Positions 1 through 6,888 of a stretch of 6,888 nucleotides of DNA are shown piece after piece; the first letter of the stretch is position 1, and each line of letters begins with the position of its first letter. This DNA comes from an uncultured Christensenellaceae bacterium (GTDB lineage Bacteria; Bacillota; Clostridia; Christensenellales; Christensenellaceae), in contig CAKTFI010000055.1 in the NCBI GenBank assembly GCA_934555865.1, forward strand, positions 1-6,888. Direction: 5' to 3'. The notes under the pieces are model-generated. The model made no database searches. It had not been told where the DNA came from and saw only the letters and a program-made list of their open reading frames with translations. The translations under genes and the position numbers were made by a program.

Positions 1-416
1 AATAGCCCAATTATGTACAATTCATTAATGTTGGACAGAAACTCCAAAAAACGATTCTTCCCTCGGCGCGGCATTGACGCAATTTGTACAGCGCCGCAGC
101 GTTTTTGCCGAGCTTGCCGCACTGCGAGCCCCCCCAAGGCAGCACCGGCGCAATCTGCACACCGTCGCTATGCTGCGCAGTCTGCCGTGGTTTCCCTCGC
201 CCATCTCGTCCGGAAATACTCTCCCCGACAAAAGCGGTGCCCGCCTTCCCGCCCCATCCGGAACTACTCCCCGTGACGCGAGCACACAAAACGCCGCGGC
301 CACCCTCCTATGGCACGGGGTGCAGCCCTTTCCTGTCCATGCGCTGTACCCCTTCTCCATATTTTTCTCCGGCACAGGCGGCAATCTCCTGTCCCTCCCG
401 GCGCTTTGAAGAGCAC
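1..416. other. Left-end region without a supported gene
   Basis: This G+C-rich stretch lies downstream of the transketolase terminator; only its first 60 bases are A+T-rich. Several frames stay open on both strands, as expected in G+C-rich DNA, but none gives a protein I recognise. The best minus-strand candidate starts with an ATG at about 360 behind GGAG and runs about 111 codons to a TAA near 25. Its product would be rich in Cys and Arg (pairs CTPC and CTNC), but it uses AGG, AGA and CGG far more than the neighbouring genes, which argues against a native gene. A second minus frame, ending at 11, has more native-looking codons in its last 50 codons. Either could be a decayed gene or a dispersed repeat. 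I see no tRNA T-loop motif and no convincing promoter. Confidence 0.5.
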
Positions 417-445
417 AAAAAAAGAGCGCACATTTTGTGCGCTCT
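417..445 (-). terminator. Rho-independent terminator of the transketolase gene
   Basis: On the minus strand a perfect 10-bp stem (AGAGCGCACA pairing with TGTGCGCTCT, bases 423-445) encloses a 3-nt loop and is followed at once by seven T (423-417; the first T also belongs to the stem end). It begins 15 nt after the transketolase stop codon. The plus-strand side has no comparable T run, so it should work in one direction only. Confidence 0.92.
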
Positions 446-460
446 CTTCTTATAGAAAGT

Positions 461-2443
461 TTATTTTGCGAGGATTTTCTTTGCCTTTGCGACCAGGTTT
501 TCCGTCGTGAAGCCGAATTCCTTGAACAGGATATCAGCCGGAGCGGATGCGCCGAAGTGGTCGATGCACAGCGTGTCGCCATCCAGGCCGACATACTTCT
601 GCCAGCCGAAGCTGCAGCCGGCTTCCACCGCGATGCGCTTGCGGACAGCCGCGGGCAGCACGCTTTCCTTATATTCGTCGCACTGCGCGTCGAATACTTC
701 CTGGCAGGGCATGGAGACGACGCGAACCGCGACGCCTTCCGCCGTCAGCTGCTCATACGCCTTGACGCACAGCTCGACTTCCGAACCCGTGCCGATCAGG
801 ATGAGTTCCGGCGTGCCTGCGCAATCCTTCAGGATGTAACCACCCTTGAGCGCCGCCTTGCCCGTCTCTTCATAGAGCGGGAGCTTCTGGCGGGACAGCG
901 CCATCACGACCGGGCCTTCCGCCTTGGTGAGCGCAAACTCATATGCCGCAGCCGTTTCCTTGGAGTCCGCCGGGCGCCACATATAGGTATCCGGCATGGA
1001 GCGGATGCCGGCGAGCTGCTCGATCGGTTCGTGCGTCGGGCCGTCTTCGCCGACGCCGATGCTGTCGTGCGTCATGATGTAGATCACCGGCAACTTCATG
1101 AGTGCGGAGAGGCGGATGCCGTGCTTCAGGTAATCGCTGAACACGAAGAAGGTCGCCACATAGGGCAGGATGCCGCCGTGCAGGTACATGCCGTTCGCCA
1201 TGCCGGCCATCGCGAATTCGCGGATACCGAAATGGATGTTGGAGCCCGCATAGTTAGCCGCAGAGAAGTATTCGCGCTTGTCCATGACCGACTTGTTAGA
1301 GGGTGCCAGGTCTGCAGAACCGCCCATCAGGTTGGGCAACTTGTCCGCCAGCTTGTTCAGCACCTTGCCGGAGGATTCTCTCGTCGCCATCGGACCGGCG
1401 AACTTATAGAATTCCTCGTCGAACATGCATTCGCAGGGCTTCTTCTTATAGTCTTCATACAGCTTGGCCAGTTCCGGATACTGTTCCGCATACTTTGCGA
1501 ACATTTCCTTCCACTCGGCTTCCTTCTTGGCGTTGGCTTCTGCCTGTTCCTTCGCAGCCGCATATACTTCATCCGGCACATAGAAGGACTTGTCGGCGTC
1601 GACACCCAGCGTTTCCTTCAGAATCTTGAGGTTCGCTTCGCCGATCGGGGAACCGTGGCAGCCGGCCGTGCCCGCCACCGGCGCGCAGCCATAGCCGATC
1701 GTCGTGCGGCAGATGATGATGGACGGCTTGTCCGTCACAGCCTTTGCCGCCTGGATCGCCGCGTCGATTGCATCGATGTCCGTGTTGGCGTCATCGACAT
1801 GCTGCACATGCCAGCCATACGCTTCATAGCGCTTGCCGACATCTTCCGTGAATGCGGAATCCGTGTCGCCTTCGATCGTGATGTTGTTCTTATCGTACAG
1901 CAGGATCAGCTTGCCCAGCTTGAGCGTGCCCGCGAGTGAGCTTGCTTCGCCGGAAATGCCTTCCATCAGGCAGCCGTCGCCCGTGAGGACATAGGTATAG
2001 TGGTCGACGATCGGGAAGCCCGGCTTGTTGAAAATGGCAGCCAGGTGCGCTTCCGCCATCGCCATACCGACGGCGTTGGCGACGCCCATGCCCAGCGGGC
2101 CGGTGCTCGTCTCTACGCCGGGAGTCACATCATATTCCGGATGGCCGGGCGTCTTGGAGCCCCACTGACGGAAGTTCTTGATGTCGTCCATGGAAACACC
2201 CATGCCGTACAGGTGCATCACGGTATACAGCAGCATGGAGCCATGGCCTGCGGAGAGGACGAAACGGTCTCTGTCGTCCCACTTGAGGTCCGCGGGGTTC
2301 ATTTTATAGTGTCTGGAGAACAAGGTATGAGCAATCGGAGCGGCGCCCATCGTAATGCCCGGGTGGCCGGAATTGCTCTTGTTGATTGCCTCGGCGCTCA
2401 ATACACGAATCGTATTGACGCTGAGGTTATCGGTCGATTTCAT
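461..2443 (-). CDS. tkt: Transketolase
   Basis: The 660-residue product is a full-length thiamine-diphosphate enzyme (E. coli TktA has 663). It moves two-carbon ketol units between sugar phosphates in the cytosolic non-oxidative pentose phosphate pathway. Visible signatures are SNSGHPG (23-29), the TPP/metal motif TGDGCLMEG (154-162) with its partner Asn in [10 protein letters not shown] (183-192), [10 protein letters not shown] in the pyrimidine-binding domain (375-384), the catalytic Glu in GIREFAM (Glu409), and [14 protein letters not shown] (460-473). The C-terminal domain is present, including IGTGSEVEL (550-558). The ATG at 2443 is chosen because the sequence homology begins there and a strong AAGGAGG lies 7 nt upstream; an in-frame ATG 46 codons earlier lies within hemW. 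The gene follows hemW by 34 nt but has its own promoter in the end of hemW and its own terminator. There is one continuous gene, not the split N/C subunits seen in some Clostridia and archaea. Family assignment is secure. Confidence 0.98.
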   Translation of the reverse strand: MKSTDNLSVNTIRVLSAEAINKSNSGHPGITMGAAPIAHTLFSRHYKMNPADLKWDDRDRFVLSAGHGSMLLYTVMHLYGMGVSMDDIKNFRQWGSKTPGHPEYDVTPGVETSTGPLGMGVANAVGMAMAEAHLAAIFNKPGFPIVDHYTYVLTGDGCLMEGISGEASSLAGTLKLGKLILLYDKNNITIEGDTDSAFTEDVGKRYEAYGWHVQHVDDANTDIDAIDAAIQAAKAVTDKPSIIICRTTIGYGCAPVAGTAGCHGSPIGEANLKILKETLGVDADKSFYVPDEVYAAAKEQAEANAKKEAEWKEMFAKYAEQYPELAKLYEDYKKKPCECMFDEEFYKFAGPMATRESSGKVLNKLADKLPNLMGGSADLAPSNKSVMDKREYFSAANYAGSNIHFGIREFAMAGMANGMYLHGGILPYVATFFVFSDYLKHGIRLSALMKLPVIYIMTHDSIGVGEDGPTHEPIEQLAGIRSMPDTYMWRPADSKETAAAYEFALTKAEGPVVMALSRQKLPLYEETGKAALKGGYILKDCAGTPELILIGTGSEVELCVKAYEQLTAEGVAVRVVSMPCQEVFDAQCDEYKESVLPAAVRKRIAVEAGCSFGWQKYVGLDGDTLCIDHFGASAPADILFKEFGFTTENLVAKAKKILAK

Positions 2444-2450
2444 AAAAAAT

Positions 2451-2457
2451 CCTCCTT
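2451..2457 (-). promoter_or_regulatory. Shine-Dalgarno site of transketolase
   Basis: AAGGAGG on the minus strand sits 7 nt before the ATG at 2443. It is a near-perfect match to the anti-Shine-Dalgarno of 16S rRNA and fixes the start codon against the upstream in-frame ATG inside hemW. Confidence 0.9.
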
Positions 2458-2476
2458 GGTTTTTTCTATATGCTTT

Positions 2477-2505
2477 ATTATACCCTGCGCGAGGGGGATT
2501 CGCAA
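2477..2505 (-). promoter_or_regulatory. Sigma-A promoter for transketolase, inside hemW 3' end
   Basis: On the minus strand the -35 box TTGCGA (2505-2500; 4 of 6 match TTGACA) and the -10 box TATAAT (2482-2477; perfect) are 17 nt apart. Transcription would start near 2470, giving a leader of about 27 nt that carries the transketolase ribosome-binding site. The hemW stop codon TAA (2480-2478) lies inside the -10 hexamer, so the promoter is almost entirely within hemW coding sequence. The box match and spacing are seen directly; activity is inferred. Confidence 0.8.
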
Positions 2506-3647
2506 TCCTTTTGCCCAAAGTTTCCATCCGAAAAATTTTGGAGCGGCGCCTCTTCCGCGTATTCCAGGAGCTCCACCGCAACGCTGTTGTGCAGGTCCAT
2601 GCCGCGGTCCGTCAGACAAAATCTCCCGTCCCGCACGCGGGCATACCCCGTCTGCAAGAGCTTTTGCAAAAAGACACCCACCCGCCGCCCGCGCGGCAGT
2701 TCTCCAAGCGGGATGCCCTCCGTAAGGCGCGTCTTGAGCATCAGCGCCTCCAGCGCGGGCTCCTCCGCCTCGCGCTGCACCGCGGCGGATTCCCCGGCAC
2801 CGATCTTTGAAAGGTACCCCTCGATGCTCGCCGTATTGCCATAGCGCATCCCCCGAAAGCAGGAATGCGCCGCCACGCCGAGGCCGATGTATTCCTCTCC
2901 CCGCCAGTATTTGAGATTGTGCCGGCAGGCATAGCCCTCCTTGGCGAAGTTGGAAATCTCATACCGCAAAAACCCGGCCTCGCGGAAGCGCGCCATCACC
3001 GCATAGAACATGGCGCGGTCCGTCTCGTCGTCCGGCTGCGGCACACCGAACAGGGGCGTCCCCCGCTCCAGCCGCAGCGCATAGGCGGAGATGTGCGTGA
3101 CCGGCAGCGCGGAGAGCTTGGCTGCGCTCTCCTCCGCCATGGCCACGCTCTGCCCCGGCAGCGAATACATGAGGTCGGCGCTGATGTTGGAAAAACCCGC
3201 CGCCTGCGCAGCGTCCAGCGCCCGCAGGAAATCCGCATAGGAATGCGTGCGGCCGATTTTTTTTAGGAGCTCCCCCTGCACGGTCTGCAGCCCGATGCTC
3301 AGGCGGTTGATCCCCGCCCCGAAGAATTCCTGCGCCTTTTGGGCGTCCAGCGAATTGGGGTTGGCCTCGATGCTGATTTCGGCGTCCGCCGCAATGCGAA
3401 ATACCCGCCGCATGGCCTCCATGAGCCGCGCGATGTCGCCCGGACGCAGGCAGGAGGGCGTCCCGCCGCCGATATAGACCGTGTCCACCGCGCACCCGGC
3501 ATAGCGCGCCGCCTCGCGGGGCAATGCGTCCAGATATGCCGACAGCGTCCCCCAGGCGTCGGTATAGGAAGTGAAGTCGCAATACCCGCACTTGCTTTGG
3601 CAATAGGGGATGTGGATATACAGCCCCCGCGCCGCCTCGGCCGTCAA
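2478..3647 (-). CDS. hemW: Radical SAM heme chaperone HemW
   Basis: The product (389 residues from the TTG at 3647; about 380 is usual) belongs to the radical-SAM HemN/HemW family. The N-terminus reads LYIHIPYC, followed by the 4Fe-4S motif CxxxCxxC at Cys16, Cys20 and Cys23 ([10 protein letters not shown]). Phe rather than a fourth Cys at the CDF position, together with the HNLKYW motif at 243-248, marks HemW, the heme-binding chaperone, rather than coproporphyrinogen dehydrogenase HemN; many databases still call it oxygen-independent coproporphyrinogen III oxidase. GGGTPS (60-65) is the SAM-site motif. The HemN C-terminal winged-helix region is present and ends at about [19 protein letters not shown] tail of some 28 residues follows, and its DNA contains the transketolase promoter. 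The start is inferred: an in-frame ATG at 3776 lies deep in lepA, whereas the TTG overlapping the lepA stop gives the normal family N-terminus (nine residues before LYIHIPYC). No clear Shine-Dalgarno precedes it. It is cotranscribed with lepA. Confidence 0.95.
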   Translation of the reverse strand: MTAEAARGLYIHIPYCQSKCGYCDFTSYTDAWGTLSAYLDALPREAARYAGCAVDTVYIGGGTPSCLRPGDIARLMEAMRRVFRIAADAEISIEANPNSLDAQKAQEFFGAGINRLSIGLQTVQGELLKKIGRTHSYADFLRALDAAQAAGFSNISADLMYSLPGQSVAMAEESAAKLSALPVTHISAYALRLERGTPLFGVPQPDDETDRAMFYAVMARFREAGFLRYEISNFAKEGYACRHNLKYWRGEEYIGLGVAAHSCFRGMRYGNTASIEGYLSKIGAGESAAVQREAEEPALEALMLKTRLTEGIPLGELPRGRRVGVFLQKLLQTGYARVRDGRFCLTDRGMDLHNSVAVELLEYAEEAPLQNFSDGNFGQKDCESPSRRV

Positions 3648-5440
3648 TCCAGTTTGAGAATGCTCATAAACGCCTCGGAAGGGACCTCCACGCTGCCGAT
3701 CTGCCGCATTCTCTTCTTGCCTTCCTTCTGTTTTTCCAGCAGCTTTTTCTTGCGGCTGATGTCGCCGCCATAGCACTTTGCCAGGACATCCTTGCGCAGC
3801 GCGCGCACCGTCTCGCGCGCAATCACCTTGCCGCCGATTGCCGCCTGGATCGGGACCTCAAACATCTGCCGCGGGATGACATCCTTGAGCTTTTCCGCGA
3901 TGGCGCGGCCGCGGGTGTAGGCCCGGTCCTTGTGCACGATGAGCGAAAGCGCGTCGCACACCTCACCATTCAAGAGAATATCCAGCTTGACGAGCTCGCT
4001 TCTCGCATAGCCCTTGATCTCATAATCCATCGATGCATAGCCCTTGGTACGCGATTTAAGCGCGTCGAAGAAGTCGAAAATGATCTCGTTCAGCGGAATG
4101 TCATAGTGGATCATGACGCGGGAGCCCTCGATGTATTCCATGTTCTGGAACACACCGCGCTTGTCCTGGCAGACCTCCATGACCGCGCCGACATAGTCGT
4201 TCGGCGTGATGACGCTCACGGCCGCGATCGGCTCTTCCATATAGTCGATCGTCGAAAGATCCGGCATGCCGGAGGGGTTCTCCACCTCCAGCACCTCGCC
4301 GTCTGTCTTGACGATCCGGTAGCTGACGCTGGGCGCCGTCGTCACGATGTTCAGGTCAAATTCCCGCTCCAGGCGCTGCTGGATAATCTCCATATGCAAT
4401 AGCCCCAAAAAGCCGCAGCGGAATCCGAACCCCAGCGCGACGGAGGTCTCCGGATCAAAGGAGAGCGCTGCGTCGTTGAGCTGCAATTTTTCGAGTGCCT
4501 CCTTGAGCGCGTCATAGTCGCCGCCGTCCGCCGGGTAGATCCCGCAGAACACAACGGGCAGCGCCTTTTTATACCCGGGCAGCGCCTCTGCCGCCGGGTT
4601 GGCCGCGTCGGTGATCGTGTCGCCCACGCGCGTGTCCGCGACCGTCTTGATGCTGGCCGCGATATAACCGACATCGCCTGCGCGCAGCTCCTCCACCGGC
4701 TGAAAGCGCGGCGTAAAGATGCCCGTCTCCGTCACGAGGTATTCCTTGCCGCTCGCCATAAAGCGGATGCTGCTGCCCGGGCGGACGCTGCCTTCCTTGA
4801 TGCGCACAAAGCTGATCGCGCCCTTATAGTTGTCGTAATACGAGTCGAAAATGAGCGCCTTTAAGGGATCCTCCTCGCTGCCCTTGGGCGGCGGGAGGTA
4901 GTCGGCGATGGCGTCCAGCACCGCCTCGATGCCGATCCCCTCCTTGGCGCTGATGCGCGGCGCATAGCTGCAATCCAGGCCGATCACATCCTCCACTTCC
5001 TTCGCGACCTCGTCCGGGCGCGCCGAAGGCAGGTCGATCTTGTTGATGACCGGCAGGATCTCCAGGTCGTTGTCCAGCGCCAGATACACATTCGCCAGCG
5101 TCTGCGCCTCCACCCCCTGCGTCGCGTCCACCACCAGGATCGCGCCCTCGCAGGCGGCCAGCGCGCGGGACACCTCATAAGTAAAGTCCACATGGCCGGG
5201 CGTGTCGATGAGGTTATAGGTATAGCGCACGCCGTCCTTTGTATAGTGCATGCTGATCGCCTGGGATTTGATCGTGATCCCCCGCTCGCGCTCCAAATCC
5301 ATGCGGTCCAGAATGCGGTCCTCCATGTCGCGCACCGCGATGGTCTCCGTCTTTTCGATCAAACGGTCCGCCAGCGTGGATTTGCCATGGTCGATATGGG
5401 CGATGATGCAAAAATTTCGTATGCTTTCCTGTCGAGACAT
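3644..5440 (-). CDS. lepA: Elongation factor 4 (LepA), ribosomal GTPase
   Basis: The 598-residue product matches the family length (599 in E. coli). It is a translational GTPase that binds the ribosome, has been proposed to back-translocate stalled ribosomes, and contributes to 30S assembly and initiation. The GTPase motifs are all present: P-loop AHIDHGKST (14-22), switch I RGITIKSQ (53-60), DTPGH (79-83) with catalytic His83, NKID (133-136) and SAK (164-166). The EF-G-like domains II, III and V follow, for example [16 protein letters not shown] and the C-terminal [13 protein letters not shown] region. The last 35 residues form the basic LepA-specific tail ([18 protein letters not shown], ending SILKLD). 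The ATG at 5440 is supported by AAAGGA upstream. A promoter and the preceding gene's terminator lie within the 136-nt gap to the SEC-C gene. The stop codon overlaps the hemW start, the classic Firmicute lepA-hemW pair. Confidence 0.98.
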   Translation of the reverse strand: MSRQESIRNFCIIAHIDHGKSTLADRLIEKTETIAVRDMEDRILDRMDLERERGITIKSQAISMHYTKDGVRYTYNLIDTPGHVDFTYEVSRALAACEGAILVVDATQGVEAQTLANVYLALDNDLEILPVINKIDLPSARPDEVAKEVEDVIGLDCSYAPRISAKEGIGIEAVLDAIADYLPPPKGSEEDPLKALIFDSYYDNYKGAISFVRIKEGSVRPGSSIRFMASGKEYLVTETGIFTPRFQPVEELRAGDVGYIAASIKTVADTRVGDTITDAANPAAEALPGYKKALPVVFCGIYPADGGDYDALKEALEKLQLNDAALSFDPETSVALGFGFRCGFLGLLHMEIIQQRLEREFDLNIVTTAPSVSYRIVKTDGEVLEVENPSGMPDLSTIDYMEEPIAAVSVITPNDYVGAVMEVCQDKRGVFQNMEYIEGSRVMIHYDIPLNEIIFDFFDALKSRTKGYASMDYEIKGYARSELVKLDILLNGEVCDALSLIVHKDRAYTRGRAIAEKLKDVIPRQMFEVPIQAAIGGKVIARETVRALRKDVLAKCYGGDISRKKKLLEKQKEGKKRMRQIGSVEVPSEAFMSILKLD

Positions 5441-5485
5441 ACCGTTCCTTTCTCGGGAATTCGCTTCTCCAATAGATTCCCTACT

Positions 5486-5514
5486 ATCTTATATAAAAAA
5501 CGGGAAAAGCGCAA
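5486..5514 (-). promoter_or_regulatory. Putative sigma-A promoter of lepA-hemW
   Basis: On the minus strand TTGCGC (5514-5509) and TAAGAT (5491-5486) are 17 nt apart within an A+T-rich stretch, just downstream of the SEC-C gene terminator. The -35 matches 3 of 6 and the -10 matches 4 of 6 consensus bases; an overlapping TATAAG at 15-nt spacing is an alternative. Start of transcription would be near 5479, leaving a leader of about 40 nt with AAAGGA before the lepA ATG. The position between a terminator and the gene is the best support. Confidence 0.6.
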
Positions 5515-5541
5515 GAAAAACCCGCGCTCCCCCGCCAGCAC

Positions 5542-5568
5542 AAAAAGACGCCCCGGTTTCCGGGGCGT
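5542..5568 (-). terminator. Rho-independent terminator after the SEC-C gene
   Basis: On the minus strand a perfect 9-bp G+C-rich stem (ACGCCCCGG pairing with CCGGGGCGT) with an AAA loop is followed by CTTTTT. It starts 8 nt past the SEC-C gene stop codon and separates the icd-SEC-C unit from lepA. There is no T run on the plus-strand side. Confidence 0.88.
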
Positions 5569-5576
5569 GCAGGCTG

Positions 5577-6080
5577 TCAGGCGTCCTTGCCGCAGCACTT
5601 TTTGTACTTTTTCCCGCTTCCGCAGGGGCACGGGTCGTTGCGGCCGATCTTCTGATCGTTGATGACCTGCCGGGACTTCCGCCAGGCCTTGGTGATCTCC
5701 TGCCGCTTGGAAAGCGGGAGGACATCCTCCCATTCCGGGAGCGTGTACAGCCATTTCGCCTTTGCCTCGAGCATGTTGAAATACAGCTTTTCAAAATCTA
5801 CATCCAGGCAGAGGGACGTGTCCTCCGCGAGATCCTCCACCACATAGCTCTGCTTCAGGCTGTCGTTGATGCCGTCCATAAACCCGCAGAACACGGCCGG
5901 TTCCATGGAAAATTCCTTGGCCAGCTCGGCCAGCGTCCCGGCAAAGGGCGTTTCCTTATTCGCAAGGATTTTCTTGTAATTTTCCGTCTCTGCCGCAAAA
6001 TATTCGTTCCAATAGGCCATCTGTGCTTCCGGCGTGGTCTGCATATCGGCCATATTGCGCCAAGTCTCATAAAGTTTCAT
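5577..6080 (-). CDS. SEC-C metal-binding domain protein of unknown function
   Basis: The 167-residue cytosolic product has no signal peptide or membrane segment. An acidic, helix-rich N-terminal region (about 1-130) resembles a family of small Clostridia proteins; recognisable patches include [11 protein letters not shown] at the start, [10 protein letters not shown] and [10 protein letters not shown]. The C-terminus is a complete SEC-C motif, [19 protein letters not shown] (146-164), with the zinc ligands CxCx8CC at Cys151, Cys153, Cys162 and Cys163. SEC-C is named after the C-terminus of SecA, where it binds zinc and SecB or ribosomes; by itself it does not define a function. The gene begins 20 nt after icd, with AGAGAGG 13 nt before the ATG (a long spacing), so it is probably cotranscribed with icd. 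An ATG nine codons further in is possible but has no better ribosome-binding site. It ends at its own terminator. The domain call is secure; the role is not known. Confidence 0.93.
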   Translation of the reverse strand: MKLYETWRNMADMQTTPEAQMAYWNEYFAAETENYKKILANKETPFAGTLAELAKEFSMEPAVFCGFMDGINDSLKQSYVVEDLAEDTSLCLDVDFEKLYFNMLEAKAKWLYTLPEWEDVLPLSKRQEITKAWRKSRQVINDQKIGRNDPCPCGSGKKYKKCCGKDA

Positions 6081-6100
6081 CGTGTTTTGTTTGCCTCTCT

Positions 6101-6888
6101 TTATTCATACAGCTTTGCAAGCCGTTTGTTGATGCAGGAAATAAATTCGTGCGTGTTGACCGTCCTCTTGTGCTCCAGCGTGGACAGCATCGCCAAATCC
6201 TTCGTCATCTCGCCCGCCTCGATCGTCTCCAGCGTCGCCTTTTCCAGGTTGCGGCCAAATTCCACAAGCGCATCGTTACCGTCCAATTCCCCGCGCTTTT
6301 TCAGCGCGCCGCTCCACGCGAAGATGGTCGCGACAGAGTTGGTCGAGGTCTCCTCGCCCTTCAGGTGCTTATAGTAGTGCCGCGTCACCGTGCCGTGCGC
6401 CGCCTCGTATTCATACTTTCCATCCGGCGAGACGAGCACGGAAGTCATCATTGCCAAGCTGCCGAACGCCGTTGCGAGCATATCGCTCATCACATCGCCG
6501 TCATAGTTCTTGAGCGCCCAAATGAAGCCGCCCTCCGAACGAATGACCCGCGCCACCGCGTCGTCGATCAGCGTATAGAAATAGGTGATGCCCGCCTCCG
6601 CAAAGGCCGTTTGGAATTCCTTTTCATAGATCTCCTGGAAAATATCCTTAAAGGTATGGTCATACTTTTTGGAGATCGTGTCCTTCGCGGAAAACCAGAG
6701 ATCCTGCTTTTCGCTCAAGGCATAGTTAAAGCAGCTGCGCGCGAAGCTGCGGATGGAATCCGTCGTGTTGAACATCCCCATGAGGATGCCGCCGTGCGCG
6801 TCGTAATTGCAGATCATCTGCCGCGATTCGTTGCCGTCGAGGTCCGTCACCACCAGCTCCGCCTTGGCTGCGCCCGGCACCTTCATCT
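6101..6888 (-). CDS. icd: NADP-dependent isocitrate dehydrogenase, 5' part missing
   Basis: The visible 261 residues (numbered from the Met at 6886) are the C-terminal two thirds of a dimeric, eukaryote/Thermotoga-type isocitrate dehydrogenase of about 400 residues; the reading frame runs off the right edge. The enzyme oxidatively decarboxylates isocitrate to 2-oxoglutarate and makes NADPH. The large/clasp-domain region [19 protein letters not shown] (69-87) is clear, as is the metal-binding set: LIDD (106-109) from one subunit, and Asp131 and Asp135 in NYDGDVMSD (127-135). HGTVTRH (164-170) supplies the Arg-His pair that in human IDH1 (Arg314, His315) binds the NADP 2'-phosphate, so NADP specificity is expected. 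[15 protein letters not shown] (177-191) is also family-specific. The [12 protein letters not shown] wording fits the Thermotoga/Clostridia branch rather than the WYEHRLIDD of animals. The first third, with the substrate-binding Arg cluster, lies outside the window. No terminator follows, so the SEC-C gene is likely in the same message. Confidence 0.95.
   Translation of the reverse strand, partial: MKVPGAAKAELVVTDLDGNESRQMICNYDAHGGILMGMFNTTDSIRSFARSCFNYALSEKQDLWFSAKDTISKKYDHTFKDIFQEIYEKEFQTAFAEAGITYFYTLIDDAVARVIRSEGGFIWALKNYDGDVMSDMLATAFGSLAMMTSVLVSPDGKYEYEAAHGTVTRHYYKHLKGEETSTNSVATIFAWSGALKKRGELDGNDALVEFGRNLEKATLETIEAGEMTKDLAMLSTLEHKRTVNTHEFISCINKRLAKLYE

Noticed and set aside
10..15. CATAAT on the minus strand near the left edge as a -10 box for a leftward gene
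   Set aside because: No acceptable -35 box lies at 16-18 nt, no extended -10 TG is in place, and the downstream gene is outside the window, so there is nothing to support it.
437..1939. Long plus-strand open frame (about 500 codons) opposite transketolase
   Set aside because: It is antisense to a clear, complete transketolase. The product is rich in His, Arg, Ala and Val with no family signature, as expected for a frame mirrored from a C-ending codon bias. It has no ribosome-binding site or promoter, and its start lies in the transketolase terminator.
2444..2581. Upstream in-frame ATG for transketolase at 2581
   Set aside because: The extra 46 residues are basic and unlike the family, lie inside hemW coding sequence and lack a ribosome-binding site; the ATG at 2443 has AAGGAGG at ideal distance.
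3648..3776. Upstream in-frame ATG for hemW at 3776
   Set aside because: It would overlap lepA by 133 nt and add 43 charged residues absent from HemW proteins; the TTG at 3647 gives the normal N-terminus.
5250..6374. Plus-strand open frame (about 374 codons) spanning lepA, the gap and the SEC-C and icd genes
   Set aside because: It crosses two intergenic signals and three well-supported minus-strand genes, and its translation shows no domain or coherent composition.

Overview
All recognisable genes lie on the minus strand. In transcription order (high to low coordinates) they are: the 3' two thirds of an NADP-type isocitrate dehydrogenase gene cut by the right edge, a small SEC-C zinc-motif protein, lepA (elongation factor 4), hemW (radical-SAM heme chaperone) and a complete transketolase. 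The adjacent lepA-hemW pair, the clear AAGGAGG-type Shine-Dalgarno sites and the SEC-C family point to a Firmicute. The fairly high G+C and the Thermotoga/Clostridia-like isocitrate dehydrogenase suggest a G+C-rich member of the class Clostridia, for example a gut or anaerobic-digester lineage. This placement is inference.

Layout. Bases 6888-6101 hold icd, followed after 20 nt by the SEC-C gene (6080-5577), with no terminator between them. A strong intrinsic terminator (5568-5542) closes that unit. A sigma-A-like promoter (5514-5486) then starts a lepA-hemW unit. hemW begins on a TTG that overlaps the lepA stop codon (4-nt gene overlap), which suggests translational coupling. The last codons of hemW carry a near-ideal sigma-A promoter with a perfect TATAAT at 17-nt spacing. 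Its -10 box contains the hemW stop codon, and it points at transketolase (2443-461). A 10-bp perfect hairpin followed by seven U ends the transketolase message (445-417). Bases 1-416 contain no gene I can support.

The genes are housekeeping ones: carbon metabolism (isocitrate to 2-oxoglutarate with NADPH; the non-oxidative pentose phosphate pathway), a ribosome-associated GTPase and heme handling. They appear to form three transcription units rather than one functional system. I found no mobile element, CRISPR array, tRNA, rRNA or defence system. The points most worth checking are the promoter hidden in the hemW 3' end, the TTG overlap start of hemW, a tyrosine codon preference (TAT) that runs against the C-ending preference seen for asparagine, and the unexplained G+C-rich left end.
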